39,970 bases of DNA from Hofstenia miamia (GCA_900660155.1 CABFPE010000048.1:141829-181798), one strand, 5' to 3'. Shown: positions 11,240 through 23,541, numbered from the stretch's first letter. A program made the numbers and translations. The notes: generated by a model from the sequence alone, not told the origin.

Positions 11240-14200
11240 TTATACGATACGATTTGTACTACGAAATGAATGATTGAGTGTAGAAATTTCCATAGTACAT
11301 AGCGGATTTCTTGATGCATTTTGTGAATTGTCTTTGTAGTACATTTCAATGGACTGTATTACATATTTAATAAATGAATAAACTTTAAACAAACCATGTT
11401 TTTTTAAATATTTTAGGAACGAAATATGTAATAAATGTGATCATCATACATTGGTAAAATGATTTTTATTCACAATTTTAGCATATGACACTCCTCAATT
11501 AAGCATGTAATATTAGAAGCACATTCAAAGCATGGTAACACCTAATGCAAAAGAATGTATGGAATCACAACAAAATTGAGTCCATTATTGTAGGTGTATA
11601 GATAAACAATATAGCTATCAGTGATATTTTCTAAAGCTTCTAATTATTAAAAAACAGTTTTGAATTTGATAATTTTGTAGTTATTAGTGACCATTTCAAA
11701 AAATTTCAATGTACACTTCAGTTTTCTAATTCACAATATTATCTGAATTTTTAGCTTGGGTAGTGTCGATTTGAGTTGTTGATGTTCTTAGTGACAACAA
11801 TATTACCTAGAACCTTCCTAATAGGAAAATTTTGGGGCGACTTTACTATTTCATATTTTTGTGTAGCCCTTGTAGTGAAGAGAAACTATTTAAAATTTAG
11901 TTAATTTGTTTAGAAAAAATCATTAGAAATTTACAATTATAAATGTGCACATATGAGTAAATTTAATTTCTGGTTGAAAAATATTGTTTGTCTATAGATG
12001 ATCTATAACAATAGGGATGTAGGAAATGTTTAAACACGAAAAAGCGTACAAATCGCCAAGCAGTAAAGTAGGCCATAGACATCTCAAGAGTTTGTTATTG
12101 AAACAACCCTGTTCATAAAGTTAACTGTACTGTCAGTGTCAGTACAGGAAATATTTGATATAAAGGTTTTTAAGTTTATTTTAGTACGGGAAATTTCAAT
12201 TCAATTTCATTCTAAGATGACGGATTAATGGACTGTAGATATGAAAGCATTGGGATGCTATCAGTTCTGTCAGATAAAATGACATACATCTTACCGCAGT
12301 TGATTTGCGTTTGACTTTTAAAGTTTTTCCTTTTTCGCCGTTCTTTGGTCGCCGACCAAGTTTTATCTCTAAATGCACAGGTGAAACGATCGTCATTTAA
12401 ATGGGACACGCAATTTACTTACTTTTTCTATCCATTCCCGCATTGATGCATTTTTTTAAACGACACGATCGACAATTATTGCGTGTGTCAATTGATATTA
12501 CACAATTTCCGCCACGATTGCAGTCAATTGCTTGGCAATATAAAGTTTTATCAGTACGTTTGTAGAATCCCTAAATAAGGAGGCATAAATATTTATATTA
12601 TTACTATGAAAATTATGAATTCCTTAGCTACCGATTTTAAGGTCTCGAAAACAATTTAAATTCCTTTATATATATATTTGATATTTCTATTTTTTGAATT
12701 GAATTTCAGCTTTTTAATTAATTATTAGTTCATTGTTAGTGTCAATTTGGTATAAGCATTTTCACGTAAGTTACTTCGACTATTACTGAAGAGCTAAAAT
12801 TGAGTCGATTTCTTAGGCCCAAGACCAGCCTGGCCTAAATACTCTTTCTCTTACGTCACTGACACTACTGTCTTGTGTCTCGCAAGCACTATTTTGCTAT
12901 TATGATTGGGTAACTTTTCATTTTTTCCTGCATTTCAAATATCAATGGAAAAATTAGGCCCGAGCCTAGTCGGTCCAAATTGCCATGTCAAATATTGATC
13001 CCAGGCACGACCTGGCTACTCAGCCATCTTTCCAGTTTAGGCCCAGTTGAATACCAATTCTGATTTACTGTACATTTTTGTATTTGCACACCATTTATTG
13101 AATGCATGAAATGTTTTCATTACAAACCATTGTTAATTGTCTGTATGCAACAGAGCGAGGTTTTCTTTAGTAATATATTTAATGCACCAAGTGAGATAGG
13201 GTTTTTAGCAAATTTATATTGTATAAGGCTAAGGGCAACCAAATCTTTGATTGCTGCTAAAATTTACGCAGTTCAGGAAATGTCAAGTCTTAGGGCTGAT
13301 TTATTTTGTTCATTTCAGTGAATACTTTCAGTACGAAATATTAGCCTAATTTTCAAAAAGTTAAGAAGCTTCTATCAAACCCTGAATGCATAGACCTAAA
13401 TGATGAAGGTCGAGATGGGAAGAAAAAATTACTGGAAAATTCCCCTTATTCAAATATTTATAAAAAAATTTCGAAACATTATCTAATGTAAATAAGAGAA
13501 TGAAAATAACACACATCTTTCAAACGTTGGAACTGTAAAAGTGTATTTCAAAATAAAAACTCTTCTCAATGAGCTTGTTTCATCAATGGTCTGCAAATAT
13601 GAATGTGACAATTGTCAAAGATGTACTTTGGAGAAACGAAAAGACCCTTTGGAAGACGAATAAATGCACATTTAAGTGACTTTCTTAATTCTGAAATTTA
13701 TTTACATCTAGATCTACTGAGAAAAGGGAAATTTCCAATTATTGCCAAAGCACAATATGCGAAAATTTCCGAAACATTGACTTTGAAGAATATAAAAAAC
13801 ACATGATCAAAGCCAGTGGTTCTCAATCGGGGTCCATGTGGATCCTAGGGATCCCTGTAACTTTCCTAGGATGCACACACACAAAACAGCAAATTTGTGC
13901 TCTGCGTTGACATTTTGGTGGTCCATAGGGCAATTCTAACTCAGAATGAAATTTCTACAGAAATTTAATTATTTTACAGTATTTAATTAAAAAGTATTCA
14001 GACAGCTATTCTAATTTTTATAGCAATTACGTAGAAGAAAAAAACAACAAAAGTTTCCTTCAAAATAAAGCATAATTATCGTTAATATTAACAACTCTTC
14101 TACTATTTTATTAGTGATTTTTGTGGAGAGGGGGGTCCAGCTAAAAAAATTTAGAGGAAAAAGGGTCAATTGGTAAAAAAGGTGAGAACCACTGATCTAA

Positions 14201-17200
14201 GCAAACAAATTACCACCAGAAATATCATTTCATCTGTTTTAGCGCTAAATAAGAACAATAGTCTAGTAGTGTAGTTAATTATATTTTTTTAAATTTTCTG
14301 AGGGTAATCAATAAATCATCAAAAGCAAATTGTAACATATATATATATGGGTTACAACTTTTTCTAAATAAGAATACCTACCCTTGCATTCAATAAAATT
14401 TTATCGACTGAATTAGAGAATTGCGTTTACATCATTAACTGAAAAGCACTTCTATCAAGTTCAAATAGAAAACGGGAGTCCATAATAAAATGCGTTGGCT
14501 TCAATTGCAAACCTCAAAAAATTTTAAAAGAATTTAGAATTCAGTGAAATTGAATGTGAAGTTGATGATAGCAAACATCCCGAACGTGCAAAAATGTTCC
14601 CCAAATCCTATTCCAAGGCAAAAAATGTTGCAGAAGTTTTGTTTAAGGTCAACATTTGAATGAAACCAGTACTTTGATTATTGGAAAATAGGGGATATAA
14701 TGTTCAAACATCATCTCAGGAATAGATAAATCTTGTCAAAATATTACTGAAAACCATATTGAGTAGTTTTCTGATATAATAGTCCCTCTATGAATAGTCT
14801 CACACTCCATTATCATGGAGACATAGTACAAAAGTTCTTGAATACTGAACTGTTGAAATTCTTGTCATATTACATGTGATGAAGATAATGAATTATTATT
14901 AGCATTGAAATATACTAAAAGTTATTAACTTCACCCTCATTATTTAATAAAATTTTTTCTTCAATTCAAGCTCCAACTTTGTAGAGTCATTTGCGGAACA
15001 ACTGCAGTAAATACCGGAAAAACAATGATGCTTTAAATTTCTACAAGAGAAAACCATAATACGAAATACACCTGTTCTCGATCTTTAGTCCTAAGATTTA
15101 TGTTTGATAAGGTATTTGGAAGTGATACAAAACCTTAAAATATCAATTATTACCTGATAGATGAAATTCGAGATAACTGTGATATAAGAAAAGTTGTTGC
15201 AAAGCGGAAAACATGTAATTCAACATCTCGAAATTACTAGATTTTTTTTGCAAAAACTGGTTCTGGGGACTAAATATTTGAGTGAAGAATAAATCACTAA
15301 GTAGGTTTTTGAAGTCGCAAATCAGGTCCCGGACAAAACGGAATCAAAATCAGGTTTGACATCACAGTTGTTGTTTGATCAATATGATATCATTTTAGTT
15401 TTGTAAGATGGAAAACATTTATTTAACTCAATATGGTTTGGTACCAGTGCTTTGCTTTACTGCTTCCCTTCACTGCATATGCTATATGTGTCATAGGCTG
15501 GCGTGAAGACAAAGATTATTACCTGAAATTTCAGTATATAATTACTGCATCCTACCTATGCAATATTAATAGCAAATATTTTGTTTATTTCTGATTGGCT
15601 TTCAGCTAATGGAAGAGTAAGTCTGTTTACTCAATTAATCGTTTATGTCCAATTATCTCTTACCTTTAACTGTCCAGACATTTTTTACAATCTGTGATGG
15701 TTTCTATAATAATTTCTTTAAACGCTAATAGCTCACTAAATCTCAAATATATCTAAAACATAAAAACACCACTGGGTATTCTATTTACCGAATCAAAATA
15801 TTTCAGACTAGCTGATGCTGGTGCTGTATTACCTGAACATTAGGTACGGGAAGAATTGGAAGGCTTCTGTAAAAAATCGAGTCTTCATTCGTGTACTTCA
15901 ATCGAGAAATAATTTTTATCACAAATTTTCACCATAGGTACACTTGCCAATACATGTGACCAAATCCCACAAATTTTCCAAAGGCTTTCAGAAAATTGTT
16001 TGAGAATGTGGACAAAAAGGTTTGTGCATTAACCTTAAACTGAAAAATATTTACATTCTCTCAATACCTAATGTTCATGTATTCAAAAAGCTTTGTGCCC
16101 ATTGAAATAACAAAGAACTTTGAGTGTTTCTTGATATGTGTAAGGATATCCCAACCCCATTGAGTCCTGCCGTGCGCAAAGTCAAATGTCACAGGGGCTG
16201 AAGGTTATAAGCTATAAGCTAGAAGCGGTAAATTTTTTTAGTAAAATTATAGTTAATGTAATTATAGGCAGTTTAGAATTTATTACAGTAGTATTACAGC
16301 TGGTATTGATTTCAAGGACCTTCTAAATCTGGTTCAGATTATAGTTTGGTTGCAATACTGGGATTAATTCAAAAATTATTTTATTAGAATAATTTTTTGC
16401 TTAATACCAAAAATCAATGTTACATTGAAATACAGCGCAAACAGAAAGGAAAAACATAATTCAGGAAAAAGAGGATATTGTTTTATAAAATCCCTCCTTT
16501 TAACACCAGGACTAAACCAGTTTAAACCAGGTCAGGTTTGATAGTGAAGCAGGTGAGGTCTGGTTTGGTCAGTTCTGATGCAGCTGAACTCATCAATACA
16601 TTGAATATCATTAATTGATGTGCATTGTTTTCATTTATTATCACCTAATCCGATTAAATGAAAAAGTAACTCGCTTTGCTTGGTTCTGTTCTTATTAGTT
16701 TAATTATCAAACACAGATATCAATGTAAACATAAAAAAGTATTCTCGTAAAATTTAATAGAGGATCGATTGAAAATTTCCATGCTGATAACATACGAGTT
16801 CTCTGTTACATCATCACATCCTGTTAAGCGACTTAATATTCTTACCAAAATTAATAGTGGTCAATTTGAACATTTGTTTGATCTGCATCCGCATATATGT
16901 AGTTTTTGAAATGTATGATTTATAATTTGCTGCTGTTTTTAAACTATAAAATATTGTAATTTATCCTAAGATGCTGCGTTAAGCAAAAACATCAGCTAAA
17001 TTATATCACTCTTGATCAGAATTTTATATCATTTTAAATCTTAGTCTCTGTGAATAAGTTTGAGAAGTATCTTAGGCAATTATAATGAGCTAGCTAACTC
17101 AAAATTTCCAAAACAAATAAGATAAAAACCTCTATTGATATAATAAATTTCAGCAATTGCAAGAAATTTTTCTATGGTGTAGCCTCACGACAACTTTTTT

Positions 17201-17239
17201 AGAATAATTTGTGCGATTTTGTAATTGCATAATTATAAA

Positions 17240-17278
<39 letters not shown>

Positions 17279-19267
17279 GTTAAGAAAAATGTAAAATGTA
17301 GTTTTTGGCTGAAGTCTGTAGAACATGAAGGCCATTGACGTTTCTATCAATGAACTCATTTAAATATTTGAAACTCCAACAAATTAGTTGAAACTCATTG
17401 TTAATCATTAGGTGAATTTCCCTTATCATTGCTTAAGGATTATTCAGAGATTATCGTTTAAAGAGAACAAACTATATAGAATTATTTGGATATGCTAAGA
17501 AGTCACTATGAGGTGTAAGAACCCGATTGTGATGTAAAATAAATCTTAAATTAATTTTCAATTCATAAACACTTATATGCAAAATATGAATTCCATATAC
17601 ATAATCTTTAGCCCATTTTTGATATTTGCAACAAATTATTTGTTTTTATTACTAATATGTTTCGAAGCAATTTTAGCATCCGGAAAAGTGCAGAAGGTCA
17701 ACCATGCATATGCTTGTAAAATTTCAGGATATATATATATATTTATTTTTCATTTCTAACTATCCATCTTCATTTTATAATGCTGGGTGGAGTTGCAAAA
17801 CACAATAACTGCAAATATTTTAAGTTTGTATTTTTAACTCTTTCTTTGTTTTGATATTGAATTGATTGCTATTACAAAATGACTCAACTATTTTTGGAAC
17901 TAATTTTGCTATTTTTGACATTGATTTTAAAACAAAATATTTAGGACAACTTAGAGGTCCCTTAATTTAAAAAATTAAGAATATAAAAATGTGTTGATAT
18001 TGTGTTTTGCCATTGGAAAAATATTTTGTGTAATACGAACCTTGCATGCATTGAAGGTGCAAATACCTTAACACAAATACATTTAATATTAAATATTTTA
18101 TAAACGTATTTGTTGAATTTTAGTAGTAAGTTAAAATAATCAATTTACTGATTTCATCGGTATTTAAGTAAGTTTCAATTGAAAAGAGTAAGAGAAATTC
18201 TTTAATTAAATTTATTATGCACTATCACTTAACCCAATTCTTAACAGTAAACAATTTGTCTAAAACATCTTGAGATTAAAAAATTAAAGCAAAATCTACT
18301 AAAAAATATCTGGGTCACCACTAATTTTACACTTTGCCGCTAAAAAGGAATTATTGCTCGCCTCTCTTCCACGATTCTTTTATTTTTCTCCATAAAAATG
18401 ACAATTCATCTCTAACTTCATAACGTTTTTATAAGCAATGAATAGTCATATTTCAAATTTTTAGTTACTATTTTATGTGTAGTAAGTTTCACCATGCAAA
18501 GTTTTGCATACATTTTTTTTGTTGTCCAATGGATTAGATACAGTTTTAATGTCCGAACCAATAGTTTCATCATTGGAGGTTCTATCCTTTAAAATAGGAA
18601 TGAACACTTACACTTAAGGTGTATTCCCCGCTTCAAAAACTTGTTAAAATAATTATATATTTTTTGGTATTTCAACCTAAATTTCGGCCGCTAACTGATA
18701 ATAACCAAGTAGTATTTTTGGTTTTCGTTTCACTGTTTTCAAAGCTACATAATATGACGTAAGATAATGCTTTAAAATAGTGATGCATATCGTATTTGTA
18801 CATCACTACAATGGTATATATCATGCATGACATTGCTTTAACATTTCCTCACAAATAAATTTTTAAATTTTAGTGATTTATATTTGCATGGTTTTTTCTC
18901 TTTTTCTTACAATCAAAGCGATGAAAATGAATCATTTATTATTTGAAGTGTTATTTTTTCGAGGAAGTAACCAAGTATGCAGTCGTAATCACGGAAATTT
19001 TGCTTACCATAAGATGGTATCCAAGGTGTGTGTAATTGTATTGTTGATCTTAAGCAGCAACAAAATTTCACTATAATCGAAGAGTTTAAACCAAATATTT
19101 AGATCGTTATTCAAAAAATTAACAAATGGTGCTGGAAATTATTACAAAAAAATTCAACACAATTTATATTAAATTACCTTGCATCCTTCGCAAGTCCACG
19201 CTCCGAAATGCACACCAGATGCAGTATCACCACAAACGGAACATTTCTTTTCAGATGTATTGCTCAT
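10562..19267 (-). CDS. Nuclear receptor with NR1/knirps-like DNA-binding domain and no visible ligand-binding domain
   Basis: Five coding exons join in phase: 19267-19178, 12570-12423, 12368-12295, 11150-10972 and 10883-10562. They total 813 bp, or 270 residues plus TGA. Exon 1 encodes the first zinc finger ([16 protein letters not shown], then TCEGCK). Exon 2 opens with GFYKRTDK and holds the second finger, with cysteines spaced C-x5-C-x9-C-x2-C and ending [14 protein letters not shown]. Exon 3 gives a basic extension, [14 protein letters not shown], like the GRxPK box of NR1 receptors. Exons 4-5 give about 166 residues rich in N, S, Y and Q. I find no ligand-binding-domain signature there and the frame ends in a true stop. 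All introns are GT-AG and four donors match GTAAG. By family it is a nuclear, sequence-specific transcription factor. The HFGA-x-TCEGCK finger recalls the knirps (NR0A) and VDR-like (NR1I) groups, so the subfamily is unresolved. The start codon follows an in-frame TGA at 19294-19292. Confidence 0.9.
10972..11150 (-). CDS. Nuclear receptor exon 4: tail region
   Basis: The acceptor AAATTTTAG|CTC and the donor GG|GTAAGC bound an exon of 59 codons plus two bases, open in the phase set by exon 3. The product has three tryptophan or paired-tyrosine clusters ([17 protein letters not shown]) and an acidic patch (FQEEE). It does not resemble a ligand-binding domain. The two flanking introns are 1144 bp and 88 bp. 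Confidence 0.8.
11191..11238. repeat. (TA)n microsatellite in receptor intron 3
   Basis: A 48-bp TA run within the intron between exons 3 and 4 of the nuclear receptor, about 40 bp upstream of exon 4. Confidence 0.9.
12295..12368 (-). CDS. Nuclear receptor exon 3: basic C-terminal extension of the DBD
   Basis: This 74-bp exon enters in phase 1 and leaves in phase 0 at GCG|GTAAGA. The intron before it is only 54 bp. It encodes [15 protein letters not shown] and a further lysine-rich stretch, matching the T/A-box area after the core DBD and probably acting in DNA contact or as a nuclear localisation signal. The frame stays open past the donor to a stop at 12198-12196, so intron retention would give a short DBD-only protein. 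Confidence 0.8.
12423..12570 (-). CDS. Nuclear receptor exon 2: zinc finger 2
   Basis: The exon has 49 codons plus one base. The acceptor is TTATTTAG|GGA and the donor is A|GTAAGT. The second finger has the canonical C-x5-C-x9-C-x2-C set, followed by the RLKKC recognition segment and GMDRK. An extra cysteine (residue 12 of the exon, YCQAIDC) lies before the first zinc ligand. The stretch between CEGCK and that ligand is 16 residues, slightly longer than in most receptors and close to the knirps group. Confidence 0.92.
13398..13805 (+). mobile_element. Penelope-like element remnant, copy 2 (GIY-YIG endonuclease end)
   Basis: Around 13560-13800 the translation reads [10 protein letters not shown], then after a frameshift [19 protein letters not shown]. 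The cysteine pair, the YxGET and the R...H spacing fit the GIY-YIG endonuclease at the C terminus of Penelope-like retroelements. The reverse transcriptase part is missing. It lies in receptor intron 1 and is bounded on the right by a hAT insertion. Another GIY-YIG source is possible but less likely. Confidence 0.55.
13814..14194. mobile_element. hAT-type non-autonomous element with 8-bp target duplication
   Basis: The left end is CAGTGGTTCTCAATCGGGG and the right end is GGTGAGAACCACTG, so the termini are inverted copies. The flanks are ATCAAAGC (13806-13813) and ATCTAAGC (14195-14202), an 8-bp target-site duplication with one mismatch. The 381-bp length, the CAGTGGTTCTCA terminus and the 8-bp duplication together are diagnostic of the hAT superfamily. 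There is no coding capacity. Confidence 0.85.
17243..17274. repeat. (TA)n microsatellite in receptor intron 1
   Basis: A 32-bp TA run in the large first intron of the nuclear receptor. Confidence 0.9.
19178..19267 (-). CDS. Nuclear receptor exon 1: start codon and zinc finger 1
   Basis: Thirty codons, from the ATG (19267-19265) to the lysine of the P-box region. The four zinc ligands are Cys9, Cys12, Cys26 and Cys29. The P-box reads CEGCKG once joined to exon 2. The donor AAG|GTAATT lies at the K|G junction, where many nuclear receptors carry an intron. An AG at 19271-19270 lies two bases before the ATG, so a 5' non-coding exon further right is possible; I could not locate one. Confidence 0.9.
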
Positions 19268-20804
19268 TCCTATGAAGAATTGCAAATATTTTCATATTAT
19301 TTATTATTATGTAGCAACTATAATTCAAAAATATGAAAATCTTACCCCTTTTGAAAGCGGGAGAATCATAACCCATATAAATTTTTTTTATCAAAGTATG
19401 ATTTTCTTTGATTCAATTTCATGTCCCACGGACACAGAACTCATTATTTTCACTCTGTATTAATGTTCTACTTCAAACCAGAACAAAATTTTTTGAGTGT
19501 TTTATCTTAGAGTCTTTCAGTTGTGTTTTGAAATTCTAAGCCTGTAAAAATCCTACTTCCTGTTGTTTTGAAACTCTACGAAATGGTCTTGAATTTGAGT
19601 TTTTTTATTTTCTAACAGGTTCCAATTTAGCCTTGTCAATTTGGAAATACTATCTACTATTTTTCAAGAACATAAATGCTCTTTTTTATTAAATATTTGG
19701 CTTGCGACTTTCTGACAGGCTTGGCTTGGGCCAACAATCCATACCACACCACAGAAATAAAAATTTGCCCGACTACAAAATTTTTGACCAAATTGACAAA
19801 TATTTCAATGAAAAGAATTTTTAGACAACGAGGATTTCATGTATATTTTAATATATGTACTTTTGGAAATTATTTAAATAGTACAGTTTTGGAAATTAAT
19901 AACTATCTTCACCATAGTCATATTTAGTAATGCTATTCTTAAAAGTTTTTAATTTCATCCCAGTAAGAGCAAAGCCATCAAACGACGTTAATTCAATAGA
20001 AAAACGACGTCGTTATTTGCAACATCAAACGCTACTAAAACAACACAGAACATGTAATTAGTAAGGAAACAGACTGATTTCCAGTTGTACACTGAAATTT
20101 AGAGGCGCTTATTACTAAAATGTGAAAATTCTTCTAGAATTTCTTAAAAACTATATATATATATATTGACTTGTACAAAAGCATTAATTACATTTGCTGT
20201 TATTATAATAAATGCTATTGTAGAAAATACATTGCATTTTGGATAATTGTTTTATATTTAAGATTACAGTGCTAAATTGATAATTGTAAGTTGCGAAATA
20301 CTTTAAGACAATAAAATTCTAGCAATAAATACTTTGCAAACTTTGTACAATTTACGCCAAAATATCGACACTAAAACGATACAAATATTTATTGAACGAC
20401 ACATTTACGCTACTACAATGTCAAACCCACCTCGTAACGATAAAATTGTTCTATCTGGGATGCTAATAAGTTTTTAAAAGCTTTATATCGTTTTGCCTAT
20501 TAATTGAGAATCGTTGACTCAAAAGGAATCGGCTGGATCTTCGAACTTGGTTAAAATCAAGTCACAGTTACTAAAAAGAACAATAATTTTTAGTAAACAT
20601 ACTTTTAGCATCAAAATAATTTTTTAAAAACAGGTAATTAGAGGAAATTCCTTCGTTGTACTAAACTTTCCATCAACATAATTTGAGCAGTAAAATTGGT
20701 GTTGATTTTATATTTAATTTTAAATGAATCAATTCATTTCATTCTCAAAAATTATTTTAATTAAGCAAAGCAGCATTCACTACTGAAACAAGTCATGAGG
20801 ATTT

Positions 20805-20984
20805 TTAACCTTCATGTAAACCTATGTAATTCGCCACTAGAATAAGCACAAGCTGGAATATCACTCCACACTTCCATAGCAAGCCTGCTTTCCGTTCAGA
20901 TTTGTTTATAAAAACAACCTTAGGAACAACGTTTGAAGCTTGGAAAACATTTTTTATTAATTTTTTAAGATGTTCAGTTATATG
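20805..20984 (-). CDS. Candidate terminal exon with C-terminal membrane segment
   Basis: A good acceptor (ATTTTTTGCAG|CAT) opens 59 codons ending in TAA at 20805. The product is a probable helix (HITEHLKKLIKNVFQ), then a basic loop, then a hydrophobic stretch (CGVIFQLVLILVANYIG) that would suit a C-terminal membrane anchor. It could join the 22221-23541 candidate through a donor at 22244 (ATT|GTAAAG), which gives matching phase 0. Alternatively it belongs to a separate gene or is a chance frame. Confidence 0.3.
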   Translation of the reverse strand, partial: HITEHLKKLIKNVFQASNVVPKVVFINKSERKAGLLWKCGVIFQLVLILVANYIGLHEG

Positions 20985-22220
20985 CTGCAAAAAATATTAA
21001 ATCATTGTTATGAGTGCAATTAATTCTAATATGGCATCAAAAATATTATTTTTAAATTTTACACATAATATTGGTTGCTGTTAGCATTATAAATGAATAA
21101 ACTCACTAATAATTGTCTGCTTTAAATTACATTGCTTAGTGCACAGGCTAGTGGTCTATAATAATGGCTTCGCAGAGTATCCGCACCCCCATAAAATATG
21201 AAAAATAATTATAAAATCCACAATTGGCAATTTATTCTAAGAATTATACAGAATCCGCTACTGGCACTGGTAGAATGTAGAATATATATCTCAAAAATAC
21301 ATGCATTTATTAGTTTAATGATTGGATCCAAACATTCTTAGTGGGAGATGCGAATGTAAAATGTGAATATCGTGAGAAACGAGCGAAATTCTTAGCTACA
21401 ATAGTTTAAAAAATTTGGGAACTAAGAAAAATTCATTCCCCACGAGAAAAGCTTTGGCTAACCAAGTATATTAGCAAATTGTATTAGTGAAACCAAAGCA
21501 AAAAGCTTATATTTTGCTAAAGTTGAACTAAATCGCTAATGAATCATGTAAACAAGAAATATTTAAAGTCGCAGTTTTACATTTTATCTACATCTAACTA
21601 GAGTATACTGGAAGAGTAAACTGGGCTAATAAATATGGAAATTCACCAATTTTATTTATTTCTTGCATTAGCTACATTATTGCCTATGGGGGATCTTAGA
21701 AGGACAAATGCAACCTGGGAATTATGAGTAATGAAAACAAAGATGTCAAATATTTAGCTAAATCAGGAGTGTCAGGCCTAAAAAAGCATTGTTTTGAATT
21801 CCCATACCTGCATAGTGGAAGCATAAAAACCACTTGTTTCATTTTTATGCAATTCTACATGATATTGTTAAAGTTTTGAACTGAATTGTTCAAATTTACA
21901 TGTCCAAGCTACAGAAATAATTCAAAAATTCTGAACATTTCTTAAAAATTGAGAATAACAGGCTTCTGGGCCCTATTACGCGATGCCACTGCCTCTGACA
22001 TACCGCGCCTGTGCGAAGTTAAAATTTAGTGCCTCTCGCAAGGAATGCGATATTAATGATGTTCATTAGAAACCATATATATTTATGGAAAAATACACTT
22101 GCTTTAAACTTCTTAATAAATGGTGTTTTGATTATCTAGCTTTTTGTTTTGTAATTTTAAATATATTGAAACCTAATTTGAAGCAAAGCACTATTTAGTC
22201 TTCACTTAATCCTATTTTAT

Positions 22221-23541
22221 TTACTTCTTAGTTTCAAGCTTTACAATTTCAGGATCACTATTGGTTTTTTCAGGATTGCAAAAATTAAGAAAACTATTTT
22301 GGGTTTGGCAATCAAATAGCATCCATTTACTGATTTCATCTAACTGTTTACGCATTTTTTGCAGAAATTTTTTACAAGTAGTAAATCTAATGGGAAGGGG
22401 AATATCCGTACCCTGTACTCCACACCTATTTAATATTAGCCATTGGTTGCATTTGGAACCTCTGATGAAGTACCTGTTCAAAAATCTTACAAAATTCACC
22501 TTCACATCACCACAACTGAAAGTGTATCAATTTCTTATACACATGAATTTTCAATACAGCTGTCATTAAAATCACAACTATTATGTTGAATTCTTTAAAA
22601 TTATGATACAATTACATAAAGAGTTTGTAATCCAAAATTTAATTTCTCAGAAATGAAAAATTATGAATTTTTATAATAATTGTATAAACATTTCTGTGTT
22701 TTAGAAACCACTTGCTTCCATGACTGCTTCAAGTGGTCATTAGCCCAAGTATAATCTTTGTTTCGAAAAAGATTTTGGGAATATTTTTTAAATATAATGT
22801 CTTAAAGAAAATTTTTATAACAGTTTATTGAAATTGAAATTTATAAAATTCAAAAAGTCCAACCACTACCAAATATTATCTCGACCTGTTATAATCTATA
22901 GTGGACAAACCAAAAATTTTTCCATTGTTAAAAATTATATTTTGATAAATACGCATTATGATTTGTATATCAAATGAAAAGTTTGGCTTCTTACGAGATT
23001 ATCACCACCATAAATAATTTAAAATTATGCAGGCCTAGAATTATTATTTATGGTTTTTGAAAAAATTTTTAAGCTTAGCAGAAATTTTACAAAATATATT
23101 TAGAAATGTGTAAATTTTACATTATAAACTAACGCAAAATCTTATAGTTTCGAAGTATAGTGATGTTATGACAGGAATATTTTTCTCTTACTATTCAACA
23201 TTAACAAGCTCTCTTTATTACCTAAACAAGTACATTAAGCAAAAAAACTTAAAATTTGGTTTGTCAAAGAGCACAAAATTGAGATTATCTCACTCTATTT
23301 TGATATCATTATTAAACAATTATATAGCTACAAATATTTATTATAATTTTCATTAATTAAATAAAACAAATTGCTAAATACCTGTATATTTGGAGATGCT
23401 AAACCACACTTGGTAATTTTCATTAAAATTATTTAAATATCTTTACAGCCAATCAAATTCGATTTGAAATTAAAAAATGTAAGCAAGCATTCTCAAAGAA
23501 TGGGTCTCACCTTTGCAATTAACTAAGATAATTGTTTCCAT
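22221..23541 (-). CDS. Candidate multi-exon orphan gene, one junction unresolved
   Basis: I do not recognise the family. Exon 1 (23541-23511) starts METIILVNCK and ends at a strong donor, G|GTGAGA. Exon 2 (23221-23192, 30 bp) enters in the required phase and ends A|GTAAGA. Exon 3 starts at 22800 after CTTTAAG in matching phase and reads QNLFRNKDYTWANDHLKQSW; its donor is unclear, with only weak GT sites such as 22711. A downstream block from acceptor CTTTCAG (22515) stays open to TAA at 22221. It is cysteine-rich and protein-like (FLNRYFIRGSKCNQW; TTCKKFLQKMRKQL). I could not join exon 3 to it in phase with a good donor. AATAAA overlaps the stop. Confidence 0.35.

Larger units (their letters stand above)
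12571..19177 (-). other. First intron of the nuclear receptor (6607 bp)
   Basis: This intron separates the two zinc fingers. It contains a Penelope-like remnant (about 13398-13805), a hAT-type element (13814-14194) and a (TA)n run (17243-17274). Two regions, 12810-13040 and 16500-16570, hold G/C-rich words such as TAGGCCCA and CCAGGTC that look like old transposon ends. I see no further exon in it. Confidence 0.75.

Noticed and set aside
13806..14202. Reading the hAT-type element as part of a receptor exon
   Set aside because: It has no coding frame and is bounded by a target-site duplication, so it is an insertion.
22261..22569. Forward-strand 102-codon frame
   Set aside because: It is antisense to the better-supported reverse-strand block and leucine/serine-rich as a complement would be.
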